Source of the DNA: Chlorella sorokiniana
Taxonomy: Eukaryota > Chlorophyta > Trebouxiophyceae > Chlorellales > Chlorellaceae
Direction: 5' to 3'
DNA: 64,000 nt
NCBI GenBank assembly: GCA_025917655.1
Contig: CP084610.1
Coordinates: 744,001-808,000, forward strand
Below, piece after piece: positions 36,456 to 46,473 of this stretch. Position numbers and translations under genes: made by a program. Position 1 is the first letter of the stretch, and each line of letters starts with the position of its first letter. The notes below the pieces were generated by a model. That model saw only the letters and a program-made list of their open reading frames with translations. It did no database searches and was not told the origin of the DNA.

Positions 36456-37487
36456 TTAACCGACGCCCGCGCGTGGTGCAGCCCGTGCCATTGCTGCCCC
36501 GCCGCTTGAAGGGGCTGCCCCGCCTTCACGCTCCATACTCAGCAGCGGCCCCGCAGGAGGGAGAGCCGCAGGTGAGGCTCCACCAGGGCGAGCGGAGGCA
36601 GGGGAGAGCTGCAGGCGTGGAGGGGGCAAGGGACCAAGGCAGGACGCAGGGGCAATTGCAGGCACCCGAGACGCAGAAGGGCCCTCCACTGGTGCGGCCA
36701 CCGGGTGGGACAGGCTGAAGCGCAACCGCATAGCACCCGCCTCCACAACACAAAGCGCGCCCTTGTGGGTCCACCGCGCTTTGAACTGGCCCATACGGAG
36801 GGAGGTGTCGCGGCCACGGAACCACTCAGCATAGGTGCCATCCAGCCGGCGCATGTTGTGCGGGGCCCGCGCCCAGTCCCGCTTGATGGCAGCCAGCACC
36901 GCTGCTACCGTGGCACCGCACACGCTGGCCGGCGAGATGGGCTGGCCCGCAAGAGTTCGCCGGCCGCGCATCTGCCACACAGCGTAGAGGGAAGCGGTGC
37001 GCAGGTGTGCCCATACGTGGCGAAGACGGGCGGGTGGGGCCCAAGTGGCATGCTCATCTGCAAGAAAGACACGGGGACAGAGGGGAGGAGGGCGCACACC
37101 CGAGACAGCCGCAAAGACACGACAGACCCACTCGGCAGCAGCGGCCACGGCGGGGCAGAGCAAGAATGCATGGGTCAGCCCATCAAGGGGCGGATCCGCT
37201 GCTGCCGCACAATCACCGTGCTGGCACAACGCATCTGCCGCTGGCACGACCCGAATGTGGCAAAGGAAGGCGCCCACATACAGGCACCCATGCAACACGC
37301 GGTATGCCACAGTGTACTGCTCACGGGGCAGGTCTGCCTCGCGCAGGCGGCGCCATACACCGCGCACCGCAGCGCGCTCCGCTTGGGCAGCCTCATTGAG
37401 GCCCGCCGGCGCTGCCGCTGCATCCACTGTGTCGTCCCTCAAAGGCCAAGCTGGTGGTGGGGCCGGCTGTGGCTGAAGCTGCTGCAA
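36456..37487 (-). CDS. LINE Z ORF2 C-terminal fragment
   Basis: Open for 343 codons in reverse. It contains CQHGDC and HAFLLC (a CX4C...HX4C finger as found after the RT in L1-type LINEs), a conserved basic region (AIKRDWARAPHNMRRLDG) and a Pro/Ala-rich tail ending APRAGVG. It is the same sequence as 40,964-41,863 (-), part of 48,906-49,403 (-) and 59,479-60,332 (+). It is a piece of a larger ORF2 and not a stand-alone gene. Confidence 0.8.
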   Translation of the reverse strand: MQQLQPQPAPPPAWPLRDDTVDAAAAPAGLNEAAQAERAAVRGVWRRLREADLPREQYTVAYRVLHGCLYVGAFLCHIRVVPAADALCQHGDCAAAADPPLDGLTHAFLLCPAVAAAAEWVCRVFAAVSGVRPPPLCPRVFLADEHATWAPPARLRHVWAHLRTASLYAVWQMRGRRTLAGQPISPASVCGATVAAVLAAIKRDWARAPHNMRRLDGTYAEWFRGRDTSLRMGQFKARWTHKGALCVVEAGAMRLRFSLSHPVAAPVEGPSASRVPAIAPASCLGPLPPPRLQLSPASARPGGASPAALPPAGPLLSMEREGGAAPSSGGAAMARAAPRAGVG

Positions 37488-37506
37488 CCGCTCTTCCTCA
37501 GCATGC

Positions 37507-37507
37507 T

Positions 37508-37538
<31 letters not shown>

Positions 37539-37695
37539 GTGCTCTTACACTTGAGACGTGGGGGATCTCAAGAAGCGTAGGTAGGCCGAAGCCACGAAGC
37601 ATCATGACCGATGAGGCAGCCAAACAGCAGCGCGAACGCGCATGTGACAGCAAGATGGGGCATGCAGTCACGGGGACGGTACGCAGATTTCCTTT
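37507..37695 (-). mobile_element. Mini-Z: 189-bp 3'-end insertion with 10-bp target duplication
   Basis: A poly(T) of 27 plus the last about 160 nt of Z, inserted in the ORF2 of another Z. CTCAGCATGC flanks it on both sides (37,497-37,506 and 37,696-37,705). The uninterrupted target is seen at about 49,491-49,505. The insert's 5' end stops at the internal A-rich run of Z (reading TCTGCGTACC after the As). The same insertion is present in unit 2 (42,011) and, rearranged, at 59,260. Confidence 0.9.
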
Positions 37696-38055
37696 CTCAG
37701 CATGCTGCCGCTGCGCCACCCGTTCAAAGACGGCAAGGCGCTGCCGCTGGCCCGGGCGCTGACACGGCAGGAGATCCACCTCCCACTCTGCTGCCCGCCG
37801 GCGAGACATGACCCGCTCGTGAAGCCGCGTGTCGTAGGAGGAGGCCCAGCGTAGCTCCAACGCTTGCAAGCCCGTGGCGGCAGCAGACGGGCCTGGCTCA
37901 TCTGCAGGCTGCCGCCACAGGGCTGGCCTGCAGCCCGCCGAAGGAAGGTATCGCGGGCCGCAGCGCTGCCGGGCTGCCAGGTGGATGCGCCGCTGTGTGG
38001 CTGCCTTAACGGTGAACCCCAAGAGGTCCACGCTGCCAAAGCCCCACACGGTGGG

Positions 38056-38967
38056 GTCCACGCTGGCGGTTGTCCCGGCCCAGGAGGGCAGGCTTCTCCA
38101 TCTTTCCTTCTCCTATGCAGGCCTTCCCTTTTCAATCCTTGGCTGTTATGCGCCCACGGAGGCGTGCAACCGCCCTGCATTTTTCTCCAGGTCCCTTGCT
38201 GCAGCAATCCCCACCGACCGCCTTGTGCTCATGGCTGGCGATTGGAACCACGTTTCTGATCCCTTGGACGTTGCCGGCGCTACCGCCCTTTCACGGCATC
38301 GATTTGCCGGCGCGGAGGAGTTTGCCTGCGGTGGCGGCTCAGCGCAACCTGGTGGATGTGTGGTGGCGGCTCCACCCGGCGGCACGTGCAGTCACGCACG
38401 TAGCCTCCGGGGCTGCAGGCGGGGCGCGCTTGGACCGTTGGTATGCGGCAGCGCCCCTGCTTGCAGGGATTAGCAGCGCAGGCATCCTTCATGGCTTCCC
38501 TGGCGATCACCTCGCTGTGGATGTCCATTTGTCGCCCCCTTCCGTCGTCCCTGCTGGCCCTGGGCGCTTCCGCCTCCCTGACCACTTCCACTCCGACCCA
38601 GATTTTGTCGCTTTTGTCCGCCAGCACATCCACACCTTTGCAGAGGAGCACCCCGTGCAGCCTGGCGCCCGCCGCGCTTATTGGGTTGCAATCAAGGCCC
38701 ACCTCTCCACCCACGTCGTGGCATTCACTGCAGCCCGGCGGCGGCAAGCGGATGCCACGAGGCGCGTTGTTGGCTGCAGTGGAGGACGCCATGCGAGCAT
38801 ATCTTAGCCAGCCCAGCCACCCAGCCACGCTTGGCCTGCTCCGACGTGCGACCGCAGCCTTGAGGGAGCATGACGCGGCAGCAGAGCAGCGGCGGCGCGA
38901 ACAGCTGGACGTCCTTTGGCATTGGAACCATTTCTCGAGCAGAGCGTGTCATCCTTGCGCAGGGGCC

Positions 38968-38999
<32 letters not shown>

Positions 39000-39348
39000 A
39001 CATGTGGTCCGAAGACCGTCCTTTGGCATTGCTTCGGCGAGCGCCCTACACGCTGGTTTCACATGTTGGACCGCAGCGCCTTACCAAACCAGCCCCTGGC
39101 AGAGCTCTTACACCCATCTGACCCAGCAGCCCCAGCAGCAGACCTCAGCACACCCGCGGGCCGTGAACTTGCCTCAACCCGGGCGGTGGCCTTCTTCTCG
39201 GCGGACAGCCCTGTGGGCCTCTTCCACTCGGAGGCTACCGACTCCGCAGCAGCGGGGCGGTTGTTGGACGCGCTGGATGCCACCCTGTCCCCTGACGAGG
39301 CGGCTGCCACTCTAGGACCTGCTGGTGGGCCCATCACTGATGCTGAGG
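38056..39348 (+). mobile_element. LINE Z endonuclease and RT N-part in plus orientation (head-to-head with the Z to its left)
   Basis: Reads LLHLSFSYAGLPFSILGCYA and LVLMAGDWNHVSDPLD (38,225), an APE-type endonuclease, then HFHSDPDFVAFVRQHIHTFA and the region before the RT (39,018-39,348: [20 protein letters not shown], then ITDAEV). The U6 copy at 38,925 interrupts the frame. The head-to-head junction at about 38,055 (GGGGTCCACG/CTGGCGGTTG) is found identically at 42,560 and, reversed, at 53,157, so all three descend from one event. Confidence 0.85.
38925..39017 (-). pseudogene. U6 snRNA retrocopy inside LINE Z ORF2 (copy 1)
   Basis: Reverse complement of a full-length U6: the 5' hairpin GGTC-TTCG-GACC, the invariant AATTGGAACGATACAGAGAA, TTAGCATGGCCCCTGCGCA and AGGATGACACG, to GAGAAATGGTTC. 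It is flanked by 14-bp duplications GTCCTTTGGCATTG (38,911-38,924 and 39,018-39,031), so it arrived by target-primed reverse transcription. It adds 107 bp and breaks the host LINE frame. No upstream U6 promoter is visible. Confidence 0.93.
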
Positions 39349-39905
39349 TTATGTTATGTTATGTTACACTGGTTTAACGTCTGCCTTCGGGACAATCACT
39401 GTCCCTCGCAGACGGGGCATAGGGCCCATGCAACTCAGACGCAAACGGGCCCATCCCTGTTGCAGCCGAAGCCAACAGACAGGAACGGGCTGGCCCTCGA
39501 AACCGGGAACTCATCAGGCCAGCAGCGCACGGGAGTCAAAGCCCGGGCCCGCGCACCCCCATCGCGACGAGGTGAAGATGCAAGATGCAGCAAGCACACG
39601 GGATGGCAAGCAAGCACGCAAGCAAAGCATGATGACAAGGATGCAAAGCAAGGCAAACTGCGAAAGAGTCAGAAAAGGCAAGGAAGAATCCAACGCAAGC
39701 CGGGCACGGGCTGGCAGGGGCCGCGAGAACGGCGACGTAGGCCCACTCAAGCCGGGGTCGCCTCGCGCTGGGGCTGGGGCTCAGACTCGCCGCTGCGGGT
39801 GTCGTCTCCAGCCAACGACAGACGGTAGCAGCGGTGCACAAAGCTAGCCACCGCCACCGATTCCTGCGCAAGGAACTGTGCCAAGGTTCCCTGCCCCGCC
39901 AACGG
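39349..39905 (-). mobile_element. LINE B 3'-end insertion in LINE Z
   Basis: Starts with TTATG repeats (reversed CATAA tail) and continues with the family B 3' UTR, related to 30,440-30,670 but about 10% different and with an extra block (39,575-39,870). It splits the Z ORF2 exactly between ITDAEV and QAVFPD; the unbroken site is at 51,879 (-). Only GG could be a target duplication. Confidence 0.85.
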
Positions 39906-39922
39906 TGCAGGCTGTGTTTCCT

Positions 39923-39925
<3 letters not shown>

Positions 39926-39961
<36 letters not shown>

Positions 39962-42900
39962 AGGTGCTCTTACACTTGAGACGTGGGGGATCTCAAGAAG
40001 CGTAGGTAGGCCGAAGCCACGAAGCATCATGACCGATGAGGCAGCCAAACAGCAGCGCGAACGCGCATGTGACAGCAAGATGGGGCATGCAGTCACGGGG
40101 CTGGTACGCAGATTTTTTTTTCTTTTTGTTTTGTGTGTGTATGTGTGTTCGGTATGTCGCTGTGAAAGCAGATGAAACGCGAGATCCCGGCAACCGCCAG
40201 ACTGGGGCAGGCAGCGGCACAACAGGGCAAGGCAAAGAACTGAAAGACCCGAGGCGAGGATGGAGCAACCCACCACGGAAGAGACGCAAAGGCAACCAGG
40301 CCAAGACAAAAAAGGGGGGCGTACTGGGACAGGGAGAAGGGGGCGTCCAGGAGGGGGCAGGCTAAGAAAAGGAGGGGAGCCATGGAAAGGGAAGGTGCAA
40401 GCCACTCAGAAAGGGGCGAGGAAATCGAGTGTGGAAGCGTGCTGGAGGGAGCCATGGGAACAGGGACAAGTCAACGCAGGAGCCGAGCGCTGGGGAACCG
40501 TCAGCCAATGGATGCAAAGAGCAAGGACGGGGCAAGCCGAGGGCTGGCGGGCACACGACTACCGACAGCAAGGGCATGTACGCGCTCCGCAGGTGTGCCT
40601 GCCGGCCCGCTAGGACCGGCGGCGCGGGTGCCGCAAGGCAAGCCGGGCGGGGGCGGCGGACCCCCGCCGGCACGTTGCCACACACGGTGGCGAACGCCCA
40701 TCACCCGCCGCGCCACTACACACGCACTTGCCGCCATCGCCGCTGCCGCTGCCGGCCGCCCAACTGCCGCCGCCTGCAAGAATGGAAGGAGCCCCAGCAG
40801 CGCGCATGTAAAGATGAACAGAAGTCAGGCTGTATCGCATGGCCCAAAAGGGAGTGGAAGCAGCACGGTCGAGTATAAAAATAACAAGAAGGCCGCTGAG
40901 GCCGTGGGAAAGCGCCCCGCAAAGAAGAGGAGGGCCCCAGCCAGAAAAGGGCAGGGCGGAGAGTTAACCGACGCCCGCGCGTGGTGCAGCCCGTGCCATT
41001 GCTGCCCCGCCGCTTGAAGGGGCTGCCCCGCCTTCACGCTCCATACTCAGCAGCGGCCCCGCAGGAGGGAGAGCCGCAGGTGAGGCTCCACCAGGGCGAG
41101 CGGAGGCAGGGGAGAGCTGCAGGCGTGGAGGGGGCAAGGGACCAAGGCAGGACGCAGGGGCAATTGCAGGCACCCGAGACGCAGAAGGGCCCTCCACTGG
41201 TGCGGCCACCGGGTGGGACAGGCTGAAGCGCAACCGCATAGCACCCGCCTCCACAACACAAAGCGCGCCCTTGTGGGTCCACCGCGCTTTGAACTGGCCC
41301 ATACGGAGGGAGGTGTCGCGGCCACGGAACCACTCAGCATAGGTGCCATCCAGCCGGCGCATGTTGTGCGGGGCCCGCGCCCAGTCCCGCTTGATGGCAG
41401 CCAGCACCGCTGCTACCGTGGCACCGCACACGCTGGCCGGCGAGATGGGCTGGCCCGCAAGAGTTCGCCGGCCGCGCATCTGCCACACAGCGTAGAGGGA
41501 AGCGGTGCGCAGGTGTGCCCATACGTGGCGAAGACGGGCGGGTGGGGCCCAAGTGGCATGCTCATCTGCAAGAAAGACACGGGGACAGAGGGGAGGAGGG
41601 CGCACACCCGAGACAGCCGCAAAGACACGACAGACCCACTCGGCAGCAGCGGCCACGGCGGGGCAGAGCAAGAATGCATGGGTCAGCCCATCAAGGGGCG
41701 GATCCGCTGCTGCCGCACAATCACCGTGCTGGCACAACGCATCTGCCGCTGGCACGACCCGAATGTGGCAAAGGAAGGCGCCCACATACAGGCACCCATG
41801 CAACACGCGGTATGCCACAGTGTACTGCTCACGGGCAGGTCTGCCTCGCGCAGGCGGCGCCATACACCGCGCACCGCAGCGCGCTCCGCTTGGGCAGCCT
41901 CATTGAGGCCCGCCGGCGCTGCCGCTGCATCCACTGTGTCGTCCCTCAAAGGCCAAGCTGGTGGTGGGGCCGGCTGTGGCTGAAGCTGCTGCAACCGCTC
42001 TTCCTCAGCATGCTTTTTTTTTTTTTTTTTTTTTTTTTGAGGGGTGCTCTTACACTTGAGACGTGGGGGATCTCAAGAAGCGTAGGTAGGCCGAAGCCAC
42101 GAAGCATCATGACCGATGAGGCAGCCAAACAGCAGCGCGAACGCGCATGTGACAGCAAGATGGGGCATGCAGTCACGGGGACGGTACGCAGATTTCCTTT
42201 CTCAGCATGCTGCCGCTGCGCCACCCGTTCAAAGACGGCAAGGCGCTGCCGCTGGCCCGGGCGCTGACACGGCAGGAGATCCACCTCCCACTCTGCTGCC
42301 CGCCGGCGAGACATGACCCGCTCGTGAAGCCGCGTGTCGTAGGAGGAGGCCCAGCGTAGCTCCAACGCTTGCAAGCCCGTGGCGGCAGCAGACGGGCCTG
42401 GCTCATCTGCAGGCTGCCGCCACAGGGCTGGCCTGCAGCCCGCCGAAGGAAGGTATCGCGGGCCGCAGCGCTGCCGGGCTGCCAGGTGGATGCGCCGCTG
42501 TGTGGCTGCCTTAACGGTGAACCCCAAGAGGTCCACGCTGCCAAAGCCCCACACGGTGGGGTCCACGCTGGCGGTTGTCCCGGCCCAGGAGGGCAGGCTT
42601 CTCCATCTTTCCTTCTCCTATGCAGGCCTTCCCTTTTCAATCCTTGGCTGTTATGCGCCCACGGAGGCGTGCAACCGCCCTGCATTTTTCTCCAGGTCCC
42701 TTGCTGCAGCAATCCCCACCGACCGCCTTGTGCTCATGGCTGGCGATTGGAACCACGTTTCTGATCCCTTGGACGTTGCCGGCGCTACCGCCCTTTCACG
42801 GCATCGATTTGCCGGCGCGGAGGAGTTTGCCTGCGGTGGCGGCTCAGCGCAACCTGGTGGATGTGTGGTGGCGGCTCCACCCGGCGGCACGTGCAGTCAC

Positions 42901-43471
42901 GCACGTAGCCTCCGGGGCTGCAGGCGGGGCGCGCTTGGACCGTTGGTATGCGGCAGCGCCCTGCTTGCAGGGATTAGCAGCGCAGGCATCCTTCATGGCT
43001 TCCCTGGCGATCACCTCGCTGTGGATGTCCATTTGTCGCCCCCTTCCGTCGTCCCTGCTGGCCCTGGGCGCTTCCGCCTCCCTGACCACTTCCACTCCGA
43101 CCCAGATTTTGTCGCTTTTGTCCGCCAGCACATCCACACCTTTGCAGAGGAGCACCCCGTGCAGCCTGGCGCCCGCCGCGCTTATTGGGTTGCAATCAAG
43201 GCCCACCTCTCCACCCACGTCGTGGCATTCACTGCAGCCCGGCGGCGGCAAGCGGATGCCACGAGGCGCGTTGTTGGCTGCAGTGGAGGACGCCATGCGA
43301 GCATATCTTAGCCAGCCCAGCCACCCAGCCACGCTTGGCCTGCTCCGACGTGCGACCGCAGCCTTGAGGGAGCATGACGCGGCAGCAGAGCAGCGGCGGC
43401 GCGAACAGCTGGACGTCCTTTGGCATTGGAACCATTTCTCGAGCAGAGCGTGTCATCCTTGCGCAGGGGCC

Positions 43472-43503
<32 letters not shown>

Positions 43504-44429
43504 ACATGTGGTCCGAAGACCGTCCTTTGGCATTGCTTCGGCGAGCGCCCTACACGCTGGTTTCACATGTTGGACCGCAGCGCCTTACCAAACCAGCCCC
43601 TGGCAGAGCTCTTACACCCATCTGACCCAGCAGCCCCAGCAGCAGACCTCAGCACACCCGCGGGCCGTGAACTTGCCTCAACCCGGGCGGTGGCCTTCTT
43701 CTCGGCGGACAGCCCTGTGGGCCTCTTCCACTCGGAGGCTACCGACTCCGCAGCAGCGGGGCGGTTGTTGGACGCGCTGGATGCCACCCTGTCCCCTGAC
43801 GAGGCGGCTGCCACTCTAGGACCTGCTGGTGGGCCCATCACTGATGCTGAGGTTATGTTATGTTATGTTACACTGGTTTAACGTCTGCCTTCGGGACAAT
43901 CACTGTCCCTCGCAGACGGGGCATAGGGCCCATGCAACTCAGACGCAAACGGGCCCATCCCTGTTGCAGCCGAAGCCAACAGACAGGAACGGGCTGGCCC
44001 TCGAAACCGGGAACTCATCAGGCCAGCAGCGCACGGGAGTCAAAGCCCGGGCCCGCGCACCCCCATCGCGACGAGGTGAAGATGCAAGATGCAGCAAGCA
44101 CACGGGATGGCAAGCAAGCACGCAAGCAAAGCATGATGACAAGGATGCAAAGCAAGGCAAACTGCGAAAGAGTCAGAAAAGGCAAGGAAGAATCCAACGC
44201 AAGCCGGGCACGGGCTGGCAGGGGCCGCGAGAACGGCGACGTAGGCCCACTCAAGCCGGGGTCGCCTCGCGCTGGGGCTGGGGCTCAGACTCGCCGCTGC
44301 GGGTGTCGTCTCCAGCCAACGACAGACGGTAGCAGCGGTGCACAAAGCTAGCCACCGCCACCGATTCCTGCGCAAGGAACTGTGCCAAGGTTCCCTGCCC
44401 CGCCAACGGTGCAGGCTGTGTTTCCTGAC
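39926..44429. repeat. Tandem-duplication unit 2 (4,504 bp)
   Basis: Near-identical copy of unit 1, offset about 4.5 kb. It begins with a poly(T) of 31 and has the complete Z 3' UTR (39,957-40,970), the Z ORF2 C-terminus (40,964-41,994, reverse), mini-Z (about 42,013-42,199), the head-to-head junction (about 42,560), the plus-strand endonuclease (42,575-43,415), U6 (43,429-43,521), the RT N-part (43,522-43,852) and the B insert (43,853-44,409). Differences from unit 1 are mostly one-base changes in G or C runs (for example near 41,834 and 42,959), so the duplication is very recent or the copies are being homogenised. Confidence 0.9.
43429..43521 (-). pseudogene. U6 snRNA retrocopy inside LINE Z ORF2 (copy 2)
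   Basis: Same insertion as copy 1, with the same 14-bp flanking duplications (43,415-43,428 and 43,522-43,535). It was carried here by the tandem duplication and not by a new retrotransposition. Confidence 0.93.
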
Positions 44430-45287
44430 TTTTTTTTTTTTTTTTTTTTTTTTTTTGGGAGGTGCTCTTACACTTGAGACGTGGGGGATCTCAAGAAGCG
44501 TAGGTAGGCCGAAGCCACGAAGCATCATGACCGATGAGGCAGCCAAACAGCAGCGCGAACGCGCATGTGACAGCAAGATGGGGCATGCAGTCACGGGGCT
44601 GGTACGCAGATTTTTTTTCTTTTTGTTTTGTGTGTGTATGTGTGTTCGGTATGTCGCTGTGAAAGCAGATGAAACGCGAGATCCCGGCAACCGCCAGACT
44701 GGGGCAGGCAGCGGCACAACAGGGCAAGGCAAAGAACTGAAAGACCCGAGGCGAGGATGGAGCAACCCACCACGGAAGAGACGCAAAGGCAACCAGGCCA
44801 AGACAAAAAGGGGGGCGTACTGGGACAGGGAGAAGGGGGCGTCCAGGAGGGGGCAGGCTAAGAAAAGGAGGGGAGCCATGGAAAGGGAAGGTGCAAGCCA
44901 CTCAGAAAGGGGCGAGGAAATCGAGTGTGGAAGCGTGCTGGAGGGAGCCATGGGAACAGGGACAAGTCAACGCAGAGCCGAGCGCTGGGGAACCGTCAGC
45001 CAATGGATGCAAAGAGCAAGGACGGGGCAAGCCGAGGGCTGGCGGGCACACGACTACCGACAGCAAGGGCATGTACGCGCTCCGCAGGTGTGCCTGCCGG
45101 CCCGCTAGGACCGGCGGCGCGGGTGCCTCAAGGCAAGCCGGGGGGGGGGGCGGCAGACCCCGCCGGCACGTTGCCACACACGGTGGCGAACGCCCATCAC
45201 CCGCCGCGCCACTACACACGCACTTGCCGCCATCGCCGCTGCCGCTGCCGGCCGCCCAACTGCCGCCGCCTGCAAGAATGGAAGGAG
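44430..45287 (-). mobile_element. Tandem unit 3, partial: Z LINE 3' UTR with poly(A)
   Basis: A poly(T) of 27 at 44,430-44,456, then the Z 3' end and 3' UTR as in units 1 and 2, up to GCAAGAATGGAAGGAG. There the sequence switches to an inverted Z segment (45,288-45,337: CAAAACAAAAAG, then ATCTGCGTACC in plus orientation). This is the left arm of the palindromic block that follows. Confidence 0.8.
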
Positions 45288-45334
45288 CAAAACAAAAAGA
45301 ATACAATCTGCGTACCACCCCGTGACTGCATGCC

Positions 45335-45371
<37 letters not shown>

Positions 45372-45520
45372 GGTGCTCTTACACTTGAGATGTGGGGGAT
45401 CCCAAGAAGCGTAGGTAGGCCGAAGCCACGAAGCATCATGACCGATGAGGCAGCCAAACAGCAGCGCGAACGCGCATGTGACAGCAAGATGGGGCATGCG
45501 GTCACGGGGTGGTACGCAGA

Positions 45521-45794
45521 TTTTTTTTTGAGGGGGTGCTCCTACACTTACGGGCCAACCGCTGCCAGCCGCGGCGAGACGGCCCCGCCGCAAGGCCCGC
45601 AATGAAGTCCGCATGCCGCAAATAAGCCTGGCTGACGATCCGCGACGCAAAGGCGGAGTACGCCCCCTCGCCGAGATCAGCCGAGGCGTAGCGGCCCTTG
45701 CCTCGCCCACATCAAGCTCCAGATACATGCAACCAGCTGGCTGAAACCGTTTGGAGCTAAGATAATCAGCGTCCGAGCGTAATACACCGTCGAC
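45521..45794 (-). mobile_element. Element S, copy 1: short non-autonomous element sharing the Z 3' terminus
   Basis: Poly(T) of 9, then the Z-type terminus for about 20 nt (GAGGGGGTGCTCCTACACTT), then unrelated sequence. On the minus strand this reads an open peptide, SDADYLSSKRFQPAGCMYLE and AFASRIVSQAYL...FIAGLAA, ending about at the terminus. It is not part of any Z copy I can see. It is joined head-to-head with a plus Z end at 45,795; the identical junction occurs at 61,745. Confidence 0.65.
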
Positions 45795-46345
45795 CATTGG
45801 CCGACGGTTCCCCGGCCGCTCGGCTCCTGCGTTGACTTGTCCCTGTTCCCATGGCTCCCTCCAAAGACGCTTCCACACTCGATTTCCTCGCCCCTTTCGA
45901 GTGGCTTGCACCTTCCCTTTCCATGGCTCCCCTCCTTTTCTTAGCCTGCCCCCTCCCGGACGCCCCCCTTCTCCCCGTCCCAAGACGCCCCCCTTTTTTG
46001 TCTTGGCCTGGTTGCCTTTGCGTCTCTTCCGTGGTGGGTTGCTCCATCCTCGCCTCGGGTCTTTCGGTTCTTTGCCTTGCCCTGTTGTGCCGCTTTCGCC
46101 CCAGTCTGGCGGTTGCCGGGATCTCGCGTATCATCTGCTTTCACGACGACATACCGAACACACATACACACACAAAACAAAAAGAAAAATATCTCGCGTA
46201 CCACCCCCGTGACCGCATGCCCCATCTTGTTGTCACATGCGCGTTCATACGCTCTTTGTTTGGCTGCCTCATCGGTCATGATGCTTCGTGGCTTTGGCCT
46301 ACCTACGCTTCTTGGGATCCCCCACATCTCAAGTGTAAGAGCACC

Positions 46346-46388
<43 letters not shown>

Positions 46389-46473
46389 TGGGGCATGCGG
46401 TCACGGGGTGGTACGCAGATTGTATTCTTTTTGTTTTGCTCCTTCCATTCTTGCAGGCGGCGGCAGTTGGGCG

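Larger units (their letters stand above)
35732..38055 (-). mobile_element. LINE family Z (Zepp-like), 3' half with ORF2 C-terminus and poly(A)
   Basis: Reverse-oriented. The poly(T) of 15 at 35,732-35,746 is the tail, then the Z terminus (AGTGTAAGAGCACCCCCTC on the minus strand), then a long 3' UTR to 36,455. The ORF2 C-terminus (37,487 to 36,456) has YTVAYRVLHGCLYVGAFLCH, a zinc-finger-like CQHGDC...LTHAFLLC and MGQFKARWTHKGALCVVEAG, and continues upstream of the nested insert as FGSVDLLGFTVKAATQRRI. In this copy about 345 bp of the 3' UTR are missing and replaced by three GGCCAAGACAA repeats, so it is a deletion derivative that kept the 3' terminus. Confidence 0.85.
35732..39925. repeat. 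Tandem-duplication unit 1 (nested Z/B LINE block)
   Basis: First of two long copies plus a partial third of the same mosaic: poly(T)-tailed Z LINE in minus orientation; nested mini-Z; head-to-head junction at about 38,055; Z endonuclease and RT in plus orientation with a U6 copy; family B 3' insert; and a short Z RT remnant ending at TTTCCTGAC. Unit 2 starts at 39,926 with the next poly(T). Apart from the tail region the two are almost identical, differing mainly in homopolymer lengths. Unit 1 is about 310 bp shorter because its tail is joined directly to GGCCAAGACA repeats. Confidence 0.9.

Noticed and set aside
38055-38070. Head-to-head junction as a twin-priming 5' inversion of one LINE
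   Set aside because: The inverted left piece is the ORF2 C-terminal (3') region, not the upstream part expected from twin priming; insertion into another copy or recombination fits better.
38925-39017. Functional U6 snRNA gene
   Set aside because: Flanking 14-bp duplications, position within a LINE ORF, lack of an upstream promoter and a missing U-tail mark it as a retrocopy.
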